A stretch of 64,000 nt of DNA from Nocardioides phosphati. Lineage in GTDB: Bacteria > Actinomycetota > Actinomycetes > Propionibacteriales > Nocardioidaceae. The stretch spans positions 1-64,000 of the forward strand of contig NZ_BMNI01000007.1 in NCBI RefSeq assembly GCF_014646375.1. Direction: 5' to 3'. Made by a program: the position numbers and the translations under genes. Positions 41,050 to 49,783 of the stretch are shown here, piece by piece (within the stretch, counting starts at the first letter, position 1; each line of letters begins with the position of its first letter). A model generated the notes under the pieces. It was not told the DNA's origin, searched no databases, and was given only the letters and a program-made list of their open reading frames with translations.

Positions 41050-43101
41050 GTGAGCCGCGTGACCGAGGAGGAGCAGCCCGAGCTGGTGCCCGGGCTCGTG
41101 CGCGCGCAGGTCAAGGCGGCCAGGACGCGGGCCGCGAAGGCCGCCGCGCCGGTGACGAGCGCGTCGGTCGATCCCGTTGCGCGGGTGCTCGTCGACACCG
41201 GGCTGCCGCACCTGGACCGCACGTTCGACTACCTCGTGCCGGCCACGATGGCCGACGACGCTGTGCCGGGGTCGCGGGTCAAGGTCCGGTTCGCCGGCAA
41301 GGACGTCGACGGCTTCGTCGTGGAGCGTGCCGCCGCGAGCGAGCACGACGGGCGGCTGCAGCCGCTGCGGCGCACCGTCAGCCCCGTGCCCGTCCTCCAG
41401 CCCCAGGTCCTCGAGCTCGTCACGCGGATCGCCGCGCGCTACGCCGGGTCCCGCGGGGACCTGCTCCGGCTCGCCGTGCCGCCTCGCCACGCCACCGTCG
41501 AGCAGGAGCCCGCGCCCGAGGCTCATGGCGCCGTCGCGCAGCGCTACGACGCTCGGCTCGCGCAGCCGTGGGCCACCGTGGAGGACGGTGTCGAGCTCGT
41601 CACCTCGCTCGCGGCGGGGGCAGCACCGCGCGCCGTGTGGTCCGCGACGCCCGGCACTCTCCGCGGGCGGCCGACGTGGGTCCTCCAGATCGCCTCCGCC
41701 GTCGCCGCCACCGTCGCAAGCGGCAGGGGAGTGCTGGTCATCGTCCCCAATGCGCGCGAGGCGCAGATCGTCTCCGACGGGCTCGCTCCCGTCGTGGAGC
41801 GGCACCTCGTGCTGCAGGCCGACGCCGGGCCTGCCCAGCGCTACCGCGACTTCCTGGCAGTGCTGCGGGGTGGCGTCGACGTGGTCGTCGGCACCCGCGC
41901 GGCGGCGTACGCGCCGGTCCGTGACCTGGGTCTGGTGATCCTGTGGGACGACGGCGACGACTCGCACGAGGAGCCCCGCGCGCCGTACCCCCACGTGCGC
42001 GAGGTGCTCCGCACACGCGCGGAGATCGAGGGGGCCGCCCTGCTGGTCGGCGGGCTGAGCCGCACCCCCGACGCGCAGCTCCTCGTGCGCACCGGGTTCG
42101 CCCGGTCGCTGGCGCCCGCGCGCGAGGCCCTGCGCGCTGCCCTTTCCGTGGCCGTGGCGGGCGCCACCGACCGCGACCTCGAGCGCGACCCCTTCGCCCG
42201 GAGCGCGCGACTGCCGCAGCAGGTCCACCAGCTCCTGCGGGCGGCTCTCGACGCCGGCCCCGTCCTCGTCCAGACACCGCGGCGCGGCTACGCCGCCGCG
42301 CTCGCCTGCGAGCGGTGTCGCACGGCCGCTCGCTGCGCAACGTGCGCCGGCCCTCTCACGCTGGCTTCCCCGACCGCACCGCCCACCTGCGGCTGGTGCG
42401 GGCGCGCGGAAGAAGCCTGGGCCTGCCGGGTCTGCGGGCACCGCGGCCTGCGCGCGCCCGTCGTCGGCGAGGTCCGCACCGCGGAAGAGCTGGGCCGTGC
42501 CTTCCCGGGCGCGCGGGTGGTCGCCTCCGGCGGCGACCGGATCCTCGACGTCGCTCCCTCCACGCCCCGCACGATCGTGGTCGCGACACCGGGTGCCGAG
42601 CCACCCTCAGCGGAGGGCTACGCCGCTGTCGTGCTGCTCGACACCTGGCTGATGCTCGCCCGCCCCGACCTCCGCGTGCGCGAGGAGGCGCTCCGCCGCT
42701 GGATGACGGCGTCCGCCGTCGTCCACCCGGGCGGGCGCGTGCTCGCCGTGGGCGATGCCGCCGACCCGACCCTGCAGGCGCTCGTTCGGTGGGACCCCGT
42801 CGGTCACGCCGAGCGCGAGCTCGCCGACCGCGCCTCGGCCCACATGCCGCCCGCCTGCCGCGTCGCGACGCTGACCGGCACCCTGGGCGCCGTCGACGAC
42901 GCGATGACGGTGCTGTCGCTACCTCCCGGCACCGAGGTGCTCGGCCCGGTCGAGCACGGCGATGACGTGGTCCGCACCGTGCTGCGCGTGCCGTGGGCGG
43001 CCGGAGAGGGGCTGACGGACGCCCTCGCTGAGCTGCAGCGCCTCCGCTCTGCTCGCCGGCTCGATCCCGTGCGCGTGCAGGTCGATCCCGTCACCCTCTG
43101 A
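41050..43101 (+). CDS. priA: PriA-like primosomal protein N', helicase motifs lost
   Basis: 683 residues from GTG 41050. The N-terminal 3'-end DNA-binding domain (VLVDTGLPHLDRTFDYLVPA, GSRVKVRFAGK) and the zinc-binding cluster are recognisable: Cys in CERCRTAARCATC, CGWCG and CRVCG, about residues 418-465. In the helicase core the Walker A P-loop expected before LQIASAVAATVASG is absent, and the DEEH box reads WDDGDDSHEEP. ATP-driven unwinding is therefore unlikely. Actinobacterial PriA proteins are known to have degenerated this way, so it probably acts structurally in replication restart. Confidence 0.9.
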   Translation: MSRVTEEEQPELVPGLVRAQVKAARTRAAKAAAPVTSASVDPVARVLVDTGLPHLDRTFDYLVPATMADDAVPGSRVKVRFAGKDVDGFVVERAAASEHDGRLQPLRRTVSPVPVLQPQVLELVTRIAARYAGSRGDLLRLAVPPRHATVEQEPAPEAHGAVAQRYDARLAQPWATVEDGVELVTSLAAGAAPRAVWSATPGTLRGRPTWVLQIASAVAATVASGRGVLVIVPNAREAQIVSDGLAPVVERHLVLQADAGPAQRYRDFLAVLRGGVDVVVGTRAAAYAPVRDLGLVILWDDGDDSHEEPRAPYPHVREVLRTRAEIEGAALLVGGLSRTPDAQLLVRTGFARSLAPAREALRAALSVAVAGATDRDLERDPFARSARLPQQVHQLLRAALDAGPVLVQTPRRGYAAALACERCRTAARCATCAGPLTLASPTAPPTCGWCGRAEEAWACRVCGHRGLRAPVVGEVRTAEELGRAFPGARVVASGGDRILDVAPSTPRTIVVATPGAEPPSAEGYAAVVLLDTWLMLARPDLRVREEALRRWMTASAVVHPGGRVLAVGDAADPTLQALVRWDPVGHAERELADRASAHMPPACRVATLTGTLGAVDDAMTVLSLPPGTEVLGPVEHGDDVVRTVLRVPWAAGEGLTDALAELQRLRSARRLDPVRVQVDPVTL

Positions 43102-43109
43102 CCCCTCTC

Positions 43110-43115
43110 TAGACT
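43110..43115 (+). promoter_or_regulatory. -10 box TAGACT of def-fmt
   Basis: TAGACT in the priA-def gap gives a leader of about 20 nt with GAAGGAG (ribosome-binding site) ahead of GTG 43144. Confidence 0.5.
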
Positions 43116-43143
43116 CTCCTGCGTCATCCAGTGAAGGAGTTCC

Positions 43144-43692
43144 GTGGCCGTCCAGCCGATCCGCCTCTTCGGGGACCCGGTGCTGCGCAAGCGCGCCACC
43201 GAGGTCACCACCTTCGACCGCGAGCTCCAGCGGCTCGTCCAGGACCTCACCGACACGATGCTCGAAGCGCCCGGCGCCGGGCTCGCCGCTCCCCAGATCG
43301 GTGTCTCGCTGCGCGTCTTCACCTGGAACGTCGACGGCGAGGTCGGCCACCTGATCAACCCGACCCTGGAGCTCTCGCAGGAGATCCAGGACGGCCTCGA
43401 GGGCTGCCTCTCGCTGCCGGAGCTCACCTACGAGTGCAAGCGCGCTATGTCCGTCGTGGCGCAGGGCTTCGACATGCACGGCGATCCGCTGACCATCCAC
43501 GGCTCGGAGCTGCTCGCCCGGGCCATCCAGCACGAGACCGACCACCTCGACGGCGTGCTCTTCATCGACAAGCTCGACACCGACGCGCGCAAGGCCGCCA
43601 TGCGCCAGATCCGCGAGTCCGACTGGTTCGGCGACGCCGGCCAGCCGCAGATCAAGGTCTCGCCCCACCGCACCAACGGATTCGGGTTCTGA
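43144..43692 (+). CDS. def: Peptide deformylase
   Basis: 182 residues. Removes N-formyl from nascent proteins. Motif 1 [10 protein letters not shown], motif 2 EGCLSLPE (metal Cys) and motif 3 QHETDHLDG (metal His pair and catalytic Glu) are intact. GTG 43144 follows GAAGGAG. TGATG coupling to fmt, its functional partner. Confidence 0.96.
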   Translation: MAVQPIRLFGDPVLRKRATEVTTFDRELQRLVQDLTDTMLEAPGAGLAAPQIGVSLRVFTWNVDGEVGHLINPTLELSQEIQDGLEGCLSLPELTYECKRAMSVVAQGFDMHGDPLTIHGSELLARAIQHETDHLDGVLFIDKLDTDARKAAMRQIRESDWFGDAGQPQIKVSPHRTNGFGF

Positions 43693-44621
43693 TGCGCCTC
43701 GTCTTCGCCGGCACCCCGGAGGTCGCCGTCCCGTCCCTCGACGCACTTGCTGCATCGCCCCACGAGGTCGTCGCGGTCGTCACGCGTCCTGACGCCCCTG
43801 CCGGCCGCGGGCGCAAGCTGCTGCCGTCACCGGTCGCCGTACGCGCGGAGGAGCTGGGCATCCCGGTCCTCAAGCCGTCGCACCCGCGCGACCCGGAGTT
43901 CCAGGCGGCGCTCAAGGAGCTCGACCCCGACTGCTGCCCGGTCGTCGCCTACGGCGCCCTGCTTCCGCAGAGTGCGCTCGACATTCCGCGTCACGGCTGG
44001 GTCAACCTGCACTTCTCCCTGCTTCCCGCGTGGCGTGGCGCGGCACCCGTCCAGCGCTCGATCTGGGCCGGCGACGAGATCACCGGGGCGACCACGTTCC
44101 GCATCGTCCGGGAGCTCGACGCAGGGCCGACGTTCGGCATGATGACCGAGCGGGTCCGGCCCACCGACACGGCCGGCGACCTGCTGGACCGGCTCGCCGA
44201 GGGTGGTGCCGAGCTGCTCGTCCAGACGATCAGCGGCATCGAGTCCGGCCAGCTCGAGGCCCGCGAGCAGGAGACCGAGGGGCTGCTGTCCTACGCGCCC
44301 AAGATCCAGGTCGACGACGCCCGGATCTCCTGGAGCGAGCCCGCCGTCGGCGTGGACCGACGGATCCGTGCCTGCACCCCCTTCCCCGGGGCGTGGAGCA
44401 CGTTCCAGGGCGAGCGGATCAAGATCGGGCCCGTCACCCCCGGCGCCACGTCCGACCTGGCCCCGGGGCAGCTCGAGGTCACCAAGAACGCCGTCTACGT
44501 CGGCACCGGTTCGACCGTGGTCAAGCTCGGCGAGGTCAAGGCGTTCGGCAAGAAGCAGATGGCGGCGGCCGACTGGGCGCGAGGCATCCAGGACTTCCCC
44601 GCAGACGCGAGCTTCGAGTGA
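43692..44621 (+). CDS. fmt: Methionyl-tRNA formyltransferase
   Basis: 309 residues. Formylates initiator Met-t[22 protein letters not shown], the catalytic Asn-His-Asp set around [18 protein letters not shown] (here [13 protein letters not shown]), and the C-terminal tRNA-binding barrel are present. The ATG shares a base with the def stop. Confidence 0.96.
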   Translation: MRLVFAGTPEVAVPSLDALAASPHEVVAVVTRPDAPAGRGRKLLPSPVAVRAEELGIPVLKPSHPRDPEFQAALKELDPDCCPVVAYGALLPQSALDIPRHGWVNLHFSLLPAWRGAAPVQRSIWAGDEITGATTFRIVRELDAGPTFGMMTERVRPTDTAGDLLDRLAEGGAELLVQTISGIESGQLEAREQETEGLLSYAPKIQVDDARISWSEPAVGVDRRIRACTPFPGAWSTFQGERIKIGPVTPGATSDLAPGQLEVTKNAVYVGTGSTVVKLGEVKAFGKKQMAAADWARGIQDFPADASFE

Positions 44622-44797
44622 CGACCAGCCGCCCCGCGACATTCGAGGACATCCACGCGCCGGGGCCGACGGAGGTCGACCCGGCGACAGGCGCGCCGTA
44701 CGACGACCTGCTGGTGGTCGGCACCGGCTCGGCGGCGGACACGGTGGCGCGGGCCGGCGACGAGCAGGCCTTCCTCACGGAGCGCGGCCATGGCTGA
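44618..44797 (+). CDS. Small coupled ORF between fmt and rsmB, 59 aa
   Basis: GTG 44618 overlaps the fmt stop by 4 nt (GTGA), and its end overlaps the rsmB start by 8 nt, so it fills the gap exactly. The product is acidic ([17 protein letters not shown] start, [21 protein letters not shown] middle) with no Cys, no signal peptide and no known family. The fit to both neighbours suggests a real gene. It could instead be a spacer kept open by base composition. Confidence 0.45.
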   Translation: MTTSRPATFEDIHAPGPTEVDPATGAPYDDLLVVGTGSAADTVARAGDEQAFLTERGHG

Positions 44798-46172
44798 CCC
44801 GCGCCGCAAGGGCAACCGCCGCCCGGCTCCGCAGGCGGGTGGCCGACCGCCGAAGCCGCGTCCAGCCGCCGATCCCACCCGCCGCGCGGCGTACGACGTG
44901 ATGACGGCCGTCCGCGTCGACGGCGCCTACACCAACCTGCTGCTGCCCCAGGTGCTCCGCAAGTACGACCTCGAGGGCCGCGACGCCGCCTTCACGACCG
45001 AGCTCGTCAGCGGCACGATCCGCCGCCAGGGCACCTATGACGTGATCATCGGCGCCTGCGCGGACCGTCCGCTCGCGCGGATCGAGGCCAAGGTGCTCGA
45101 CGCACTGCGGCTCGGCACCCACCAGCTGCTCTCGATGCGGGTGCCGGCCCACGCGGCGATCTCGACGACGGTCGACCTGGTCCGCAGCACCGTCGGCCAG
45201 GGTCCGGCCGGGTTCTCCAACGCCGTGCTGCGGCGCGTGGGGGAGAAGCCGCTCGAGGAGTGGGTCCGCCTGCTCGCGCCGACGAAGGTGCACGAGTTCG
45301 CGGCGTTCGCCCACTCGCACCCGCTCTGGGTGGTCGACGCCCTCGCCGAGGCGCTGGCCGCGGAGAAGCCCGCCGACGTCCGGTCGGAGCTCGACGCGCT
45401 GCTCGCCGCGGACAACGCCGCCCCCCGGGTCATGCTCGTCGCACGCCCCGGCCTGGCGACGCTCGACGAGCTGGTCCTCGCCGGCGGCGAGCCCACCGGC
45501 CGCTCGCCGTACGCCGTGGAGCTGGGTGGCGGCGACCCCTCGGTCATCCCCGCCGTGGCCGAGGGCCGCGCGGGGGTGCAGGACGAAGGCTCGCAGCGTG
45601 TCGCGCTGGCGCTCGCCGCAGCTCCGCTCGAGGGCCGCGACGAGCGCTGGCTCGACCTCTGCTCGGGCCCCGGCGGCAAGACCGCCCTGCTGGCTGCCGT
45701 GGCGGCACAGCGCGGGGCACTCGTGGTCGCCAACGAGCGCCAGCACCACCGCGCCCGGCTCGTCGCGCAGGGTGTTCGCGCGGCAGGCGCGGGCATGGCC
45801 GGGGTGATCACCGGCGACGGCACGCAGCCTGCGTGGGCCTCTGCGGCGTTCGACCGCGTCCTCGTCGACGCGCCGTGCTCGGGGCTGGGCGCGCTGCGGC
45901 GCAGGCCCGAGGCGCGCTGGCGCAAGACACCTGCGGAGGTCGAGGAGCTCGTACCGCTGCAGACTGCGCTGCTCGACACCGCCGTCGACGCGGTCCGGGC
46001 CGGTGGCGTCGTGGTCTACGCGACGTGCTCGCCCGTCCTCGCGGAGACGCGCGGGGTGGTCGACGCAGTGGCGCGCACACGCACCGACGTCACGGTCGAG
46101 CGCACCGAGCAGCTGTGGCCACACCGCGACGGCTGCGACGCGATGTACCTCGCGGTGCTCCGCCGCGGCTGA
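44790..46172 (+). CDS. rsmB: 16S rRNA (cytosine-967-C5)-methyltransferase RsmB
   Basis: 460 residues. A basic N-terminal tail (about 30 residues) leads to a NusB-like RNA-binding domain (RRAAYDVMTAVRVDGAYTN) and a Rossmann methyltransferase domain with SAM loop LDLCSGPGGKTALL and catalytic Cys motifs DAPCSGLGALRR and VVYATCSP. ATG 44790 lies inside the preceding small ORF. Confidence 0.94.
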   Translation: MADPRRKGNRRPAPQAGGRPPKPRPAADPTRRAAYDVMTAVRVDGAYTNLLLPQVLRKYDLEGRDAAFTTELVSGTIRRQGTYDVIIGACADRPLARIEAKVLDALRLGTHQLLSMRVPAHAAISTTVDLVRSTVGQGPAGFSNAVLRRVGEKPLEEWVRLLAPTKVHEFAAFAHSHPLWVVDALAEALAAEKPADVRSELDALLAADNAAPRVMLVARPGLATLDELVLAGGEPTGRSPYAVELGGGDPSVIPAVAEGRAGVQDEGSQRVALALAAAPLEGRDERWLDLCSGPGGKTALLAAVAAQRGALVVANERQHHRARLVAQGVRAAGAGMAGVITGDGTQPAWASAAFDRVLVDAPCSGLGALRRRPEARWRKTPAEVEELVPLQTALLDTAVDAVRAGGVVVYATCSPVLAETRGVVDAVARTRTDVTVERTEQLWPHRDGCDAMYLAVLRRG

Positions 46173-46184
46173 CGCCCGCGCCCC

Positions 46185-46190
46185 TATGCT
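46185..46190 (+). promoter_or_regulatory. -10 box TATGCT of the LigD-polymerase gene, leaderless type
   Basis: TATGCT ends 6 nt before ATG 46197, within the 24-nt gap after rsmB. No ribosome-binding site is seen. Confidence 0.5.
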
Positions 46191-46196
46191 CGGGCC

Positions 46197-47171
46197 ATGG
46201 CCAGCCCATTCGTCGAGATCGAGGTCCCGCCGACCGACGGCGACGGTGAGCTGCGCACCGTCAAGGTGACCAACCCGGACCGGGTCTACTTCCCGGCGAC
46301 CGGTGCCACCAAGCTCGACCTCGTCGAGTACTACCTGAGCGTCGGCCCCGGCATCGTCAACGCACTGCGCGAGCGTCCGTGCATGCTGCACCGCTTCCCG
46401 AAAGGGCTCGCGGGCGACAAGGTCCACCAGAAGCGGATCCCCGGCGGAGCACCGCCGTGGGTCGAGACGGTCGAGCTCTTCTTCCCGCGCTGGGGCCGCA
46501 CGGCCGACGAGCTCTGCGTGACCGAGCTCGGCTCGGTGATCTGGGCCGTGCAGATGTCGACGGTCGAGTTCCACCCGTGGAACAGCCGGCGCGCCGACAC
46601 CGAGAAGCCGGACGAGTGGCGGATCGACCTCGACCCCGGACCGGAGTGCGACTGGGCGACGGTCCAGCGGACCGCCGCCATCGTCCACGAGGTGCTCGAC
46701 GAGCTCGGGGCCGTCGGGTTCCCCAAGACCAGCGGCGGCAACGGCATCCACGTCTACGTGCGGATCCCTCCCGACCACGGCTTCCAGGACGTACGCCGCG
46801 CGGCCCACGCCTTCGCCCGCGAGGTCGAACGCCGCTCGCCGGCCGAGGTGACGACCGCGTGGTGGCGCAAGGACCGCGACCCCTCGCAGCTCTTCATCGA
46901 CTACAACCAGAACACCCGCGACCACACGATCGCGGCGGCGTACTCCGTGCGCGGTGTGCCGACCGCTCGCGTGTCGGCGCCGGTGACGTGGGACGAGATC
47001 CCCGACTGCGAGGCGGAGGACTTCACCATCGCAACGATGCCGGCGCGCTTCGCCGAGCTCGGCGACCTGCACGAGAGCATCGACGACCACCCGTGGGACA
47101 TCGGTCCGCTGCTGGAGTGGGCAGACCGCGACGACGCGGCAGGGGAGTCGGCGCCAGCCGCCGAGGAGTAG
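46197..47171 (+). CDS. Stand-alone LigD-type polymerase/primase (archaeo-eukaryotic primase fold)
   Basis: 324 residues matching the polymerase domain of the non-homologous end-joining ligase LigD. VTNPDRVYFPATGATKLDLVEYY begins the domain, DEWRIDLDPGPE carries the catalytic DxD, and SGGNGIHVYVRI is the nucleotide-binding Ser/His motif (longer strings abbreviated). No ligase or nuclease domain and no Ku gene is nearby. Mycobacteria have similar stand-alone PolD proteins with DNA/RNA gap-filling activity. The last 20 residues are acidic and disordered. Confidence 0.9.
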   Translation: MASPFVEIEVPPTDGDGELRTVKVTNPDRVYFPATGATKLDLVEYYLSVGPGIVNALRERPCMLHRFPKGLAGDKVHQKRIPGGAPPWVETVELFFPRWGRTADELCVTELGSVIWAVQMSTVEFHPWNSRRADTEKPDEWRIDLDPGPECDWATVQRTAAIVHEVLDELGAVGFPKTSGGNGIHVYVRIPPDHGFQDVRRAAHAFAREVERRSPAEVTTAWWRKDRDPSQLFIDYNQNTRDHTIAAAYSVRGVPTARVSAPVTWDEIPDCEAEDFTIATMPARFAELGDLHESIDDHPWDIGPLLEWADRDDAAGESAPAAEE

Positions 47172-47214
47172 TGGGCGAGGAGCAGTGGGAAAGCGATTGC
47201 ACGCGACGCGGTGG

Positions 47215-48354
47215 TCACTTCCAGAAACAGACCTTGTCGGCGACCTTTCCCGCAGCGTCACCCACTGCATCGGCCGCATCGCTCGCGGCACCTGCGGCGC
47301 GTGACGTCGCCTCACCGACGGTCGACGCCATGTCACCTGCAAGATCGATGGCGTCGTCAACGCCCTCGACGGCTGCGTCGACCGACGACCGTCCGAGCTC
47401 GCTGGCCGCAAAGCTTCCGACGGCAGCGCCCACGACGGCGCCCGCAGCCGTGCCGACGACGGGAATCGCAGAACCGAGCGAAGCGCCGACGAGGGCGCCT
47501 TCGATCGCGACCGCTCCTCCGAGCGTCGCGCGCGTGGCCGTTCGGCCGATTCGATCAGCCGTCGACAGGCGCGGATCGTCTGCATCCGCCTGCCACTGGC
47601 CCTGGCCCTCGGTGACGACCGTGAGCACGTTGCCGACGGGCCCGGCTGCCTTGGCGACACGGCTCACCATCGGACCGACGCGCGTCACCGCCGCAGCGGC
47701 TCCTGCCACGTGAGGGCTGTCCGAGCCGAGCGCCCTCGCCACTCCGCTCACACGGGCTGCTCTGAGCCGCGCCTTCGTCGTGTCGCTCAGCAGGTCGGCT
47801 GCGCCAGGGAGCCCGACGAGCCACGAGCCCTGCCCGAGCAGGTCGTCGTCCGGACCGGGAAGGTGGAGAACGCCGTCCACGACGGTGCTCACCAGGCGCT
47901 CCGCGAGGGGGCCTGCGGTCACCGTCCTCAACACACCCGCCAGTGCCTGATGAGCCCGGAACTCGTCGTCCCGCACGTCCCGCACGGCCCGCGCAGCAGG
48001 GTGGTGTGCAGGCGCCGTGAACCCATCGGCCGTCACGGCAAGTCCGTCGGAAAGGGCCCGGGTGCGGGCGTGATCAAGATCGGCGGCCGCGCGGGAGAGC
48101 GCTCCCGCAAGGTGGCGGACACCGTCCCCGAGCATCCGCATGCGCTGCGCGACCCGGCGTCCGGATGCGACCTCCGCAGCAACGCGCACTGCTGCGCTCT
48201 CGCTCGCGGTGCCGATCCAGACTGGCGTCACCACCCTCCGCGAGACCGCGGTGGTCACGCGGTCCACCTCGGCTGCCATCTGGTGCAACCGGGCTGCGAG
48301 AGCGCCGCAGGCAGTCGGGTCGCCGTCGAGGCGGGTGGGCCACCAGTCGGCCAT
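47215..48354 (-). CDS. WXG100-like effector candidate with glycine-zipper C-terminus
   Basis: 379 residues. The N-terminal ~110 residues look like an ESX helical hairpin, with WIG (residues 46-48) at the turn of two Ala/Arg-rich helices. The central region is unassigned (LPGPDDDLLGQGSWLVGLPGAADLL). Residues about 285-330 are a hydrophobic glycine-zipper segment (GALVGASLGSAIPVVGTAAG), followed by an Ala/Asp amphipathic tail ending KVCFWK. It is joined by a TGATG junction to an upstream EspC-like gene. The pair resembles type VII secretion substrates and perhaps a membrane-active effector. No secretion machinery or immunity gene is adjacent. Confidence 0.6.
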   Translation of the reverse strand: MADWWPTRLDGDPTACGALAARLHQMAAEVDRVTTAVSRRVVTPVWIGTASESAAVRVAAEVASGRRVAQRMRMLGDGVRHLAGALSRAAADLDHARTRALSDGLAVTADGFTAPAHHPAARAVRDVRDDEFRAHQALAGVLRTVTAGPLAERLVSTVVDGVLHLPGPDDDLLGQGSWLVGLPGAADLLSDTTKARLRAARVSGVARALGSDSPHVAGAAAAVTRVGPMVSRVAKAAGPVGNVLTVVTEGQGQWQADADDPRLSTADRIGRTATRATLGGAVAIEGALVGASLGSAIPVVGTAAGAVVGAAVGSFAASELGRSSVDAAVEGVDDAIDLAGDMASTVGEATSRAAGAASDAADAVGDAAGKVADKVCFWK

Positions 48355-48632
48355 CAGTCACCCCAACCCTGCAGGGCTTCGGCGACGGCTGCATCGGTCG
48401 CGGCGTACGACCGGGCAGCGGCCTCGAAGGCAGCAGCCAGCGCTGTCAGCCCGCCTCCGACCGACGCCGCGTCCTGGACGACCTGCAGCACGGCGGCCGC
48501 GATCTCGTCACTGGAACGCCCGGCGTCGACCCTCCGTGGCGTCGACAGTGCGCGCAGGCCCGAGCCCGCCGCCGCAAGCACGACAGCAGTGTCGGGAAGC
48601 TCGCCGGGGTCGACGCTGAATCCGTTCGTCAT
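48354..48632 (-). CDS. Small ESX/EspC-like protein
   Basis: 92 residues, all-helical, Ala-rich. A first helix (LPDTAVVLAAAGSGLRALS) and a second (LTALAAAFEAAARSYAATDAAVAEAL) are separated by a polar loop; it ends QGWGD. Size and pattern match the small partner proteins (EspC/WXG100-like) encoded before larger type VII substrates in actinobacteria. It is the first gene of a two-gene minus-strand operon lying between the LigD-polymerase and rpe genes. Confidence 0.65.
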   Translation of the reverse strand: MTNGFSVDPGELPDTAVVLAAAGSGLRALSTPRRVDAGRSSDEIAAAVLQVVQDAASVGGGLTALAAAFEAAARSYAATDAAVAEALQGWGD

Positions 48633-48694
48633 GCCTGTGACTACCCAGGTGGTCCACCGCCGATCCAGCGGGTAGGAGGGCCTGTGGAAAGACC

Positions 48695-48700
48695 TAGACT
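48695..48700 (+). promoter_or_regulatory. -10 box TAGACT of rpe, leaderless type
   Basis: TAGACT ends 6 nt before GTG 48707. No ribosome-binding site precedes the start. Confidence 0.55.
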
Positions 48701-48706
48701 GCGGCC

Positions 48707-49375
48707 GTGGCCACGTGCATGCAGATCACCCCGTCGATCCTCAACGCCGACCTCGCGAACCTCGGCGCGGAGGTCCGTCGCATCGGCAGCGCCGACATGG
48801 TGCACATCGACGTCATGGACAACCACTTCGTGCCGAACCTGACCCTGGGCCTCCCGGTCGTCGAGTCGCTGCGCAGCCACACCGACCTGCCGTTCGACGC
48901 GCACCTGATGATCGAGGACCCCGACCGCTGGGCCCCCGCGTACGCCGAGGCGGGCTGTGCCTCCGTCACGTTCCACGTCGAGGCGGCCAAGGCCCCGGTC
49001 CGGCTGGCCCGTGAGATCCGCAAGCAGGGCGCCCGCGCGTCGATGGCGCTCAAGCCCGCCACGCCGATCGAGCCCTACGAGGACCTGCTGGCGGAGCTCG
49101 ACATGGTGCTGATCATGACCGTCGAGCCGGGCTTCGGCGGCCAGAAGTTCCTCGACATGTGCCTGCCCAAGATCCGCCGCACGCGGGCGCTGATGCAGAG
49201 GCACGGCGTCGAGACCTGGCTCCAGGTCGACGGAGGCGTCTCCCTTGAGACGATCGAGCGCTGCGCCGAGGCCGGCGCCGACGTCTTCGTCGCAGGCTCG
49301 GCCGTGTACAGCGCCGCCGACCCGGACGCCATGGTCAACGAGCTCCGCGCGAAGGCCGAGGCGGCCCGCGCCTGA
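48707..49375 (+). CDS. rpe: Ribulose-phosphate 3-epimerase
   Basis: 222 residues, TIM barrel. Interconverts ribulose-5-P and xylulose-5-[15 protein letters not shown], the metal ligand segment [35 protein letters not shown] and VDGGV are present. GTG 48707 is favoured by the leaderless -10 box; an internal ATG 48719 is the alternative. Confidence 0.95.
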   Translation: MATCMQITPSILNADLANLGAEVRRIGSADMVHIDVMDNHFVPNLTLGLPVVESLRSHTDLPFDAHLMIEDPDRWAPAYAEAGCASVTFHVEAAKAPVRLAREIRKQGARASMALKPATPIEPYEDLLAELDMVLIMTVEPGFGGQKFLDMCLPKIRRTRALMQRHGVETWLQVDGGVSLETIERCAEAGADVFVAGSAVYSAADPDAMVNELRAKAEAARA

Positions 49376-49400
49376 CGGCGCGACAGACCAGACAGACTCA

Positions 49401-49462
49401 CCGGCCGGATTGACCGGCCGGATTGACCGGCCAGATTGACCGGCCAGACTGACCGGCCGGGC
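49401..49462. repeat. 13-bp tandem repeat between rpe and the FMN riboswitch
   Basis: Units CCGGCC(G/A)GA(T/C)TGA start at 49401, 49414, 49427 and 49440, and a partial fifth copy runs 49453-49462. Each contains CCGGCC, so adjacent units can pair with each other. It lies in the 408-nt gap between rpe and ribD, upstream of the riboswitch. The rest of that gap (49463-49568) holds a possible promoter: TTGAGA at 49513-49518 and CAGGAT at 49533-49538, with short spacing. Confidence 0.8.
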
Positions 49463-49568
49463 CTATCGCCCCGCCGGAATTCCCGTGCGGCCACATGGCA
49501 CACCCCACATGGTTGAGACGTCAGCCATGTGTCAGGATGGGCGCGACGAGTTGACACTCGCGTGCACT

Positions 49569-49692
49569 GGGGGCGGTGAAATTCCGCACCGGCGGTGACT
49601 GGATCAGTCCAGAAGTCCGCGACCCGGCCGCAGCCAGCGGCCGGTTGACCAAGTGAGAATCTTGGACCGACGGTAAGAGTCCGGATGGAAAG
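49569..49692 (+). promoter_or_regulatory. FMN riboswitch (RFN element)
   Basis: The conserved RFN segments are all present in order: GGGGGCGGTGAAATTCCGCA, AGTCCGCGACCC, GGTTGACCAAGTGAGAATCT, and ACGGTAAGAGTCCGGATGGAAAG (quoted in parts). Behind it, CTGTCGG (49710-49716) can pair with CCGACAG (49729-49735), and GTCCG/CGGAC (49757-49770) forms a hairpin just before the AGAGAG ribosome-binding site of ribD. It should shut down the rib operon when FMN is plentiful; the expression platform looks translational. Confidence 0.93.
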
Positions 49693-49783
49693 CGCACGCA
49701 GCAGGTCACCTGTCGGCGCCCTCGAGCACCGACAGCGCCCGCTGGCAGCCCCTGGAGTCCGCGACCGGACCTTTCAGAGAGCC

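Noticed and set aside
49401-49462. Tandem repeat as a possible CRISPR array
   Set aside because: Units are directly adjacent 13-mers without spacers, and no cas genes are present.
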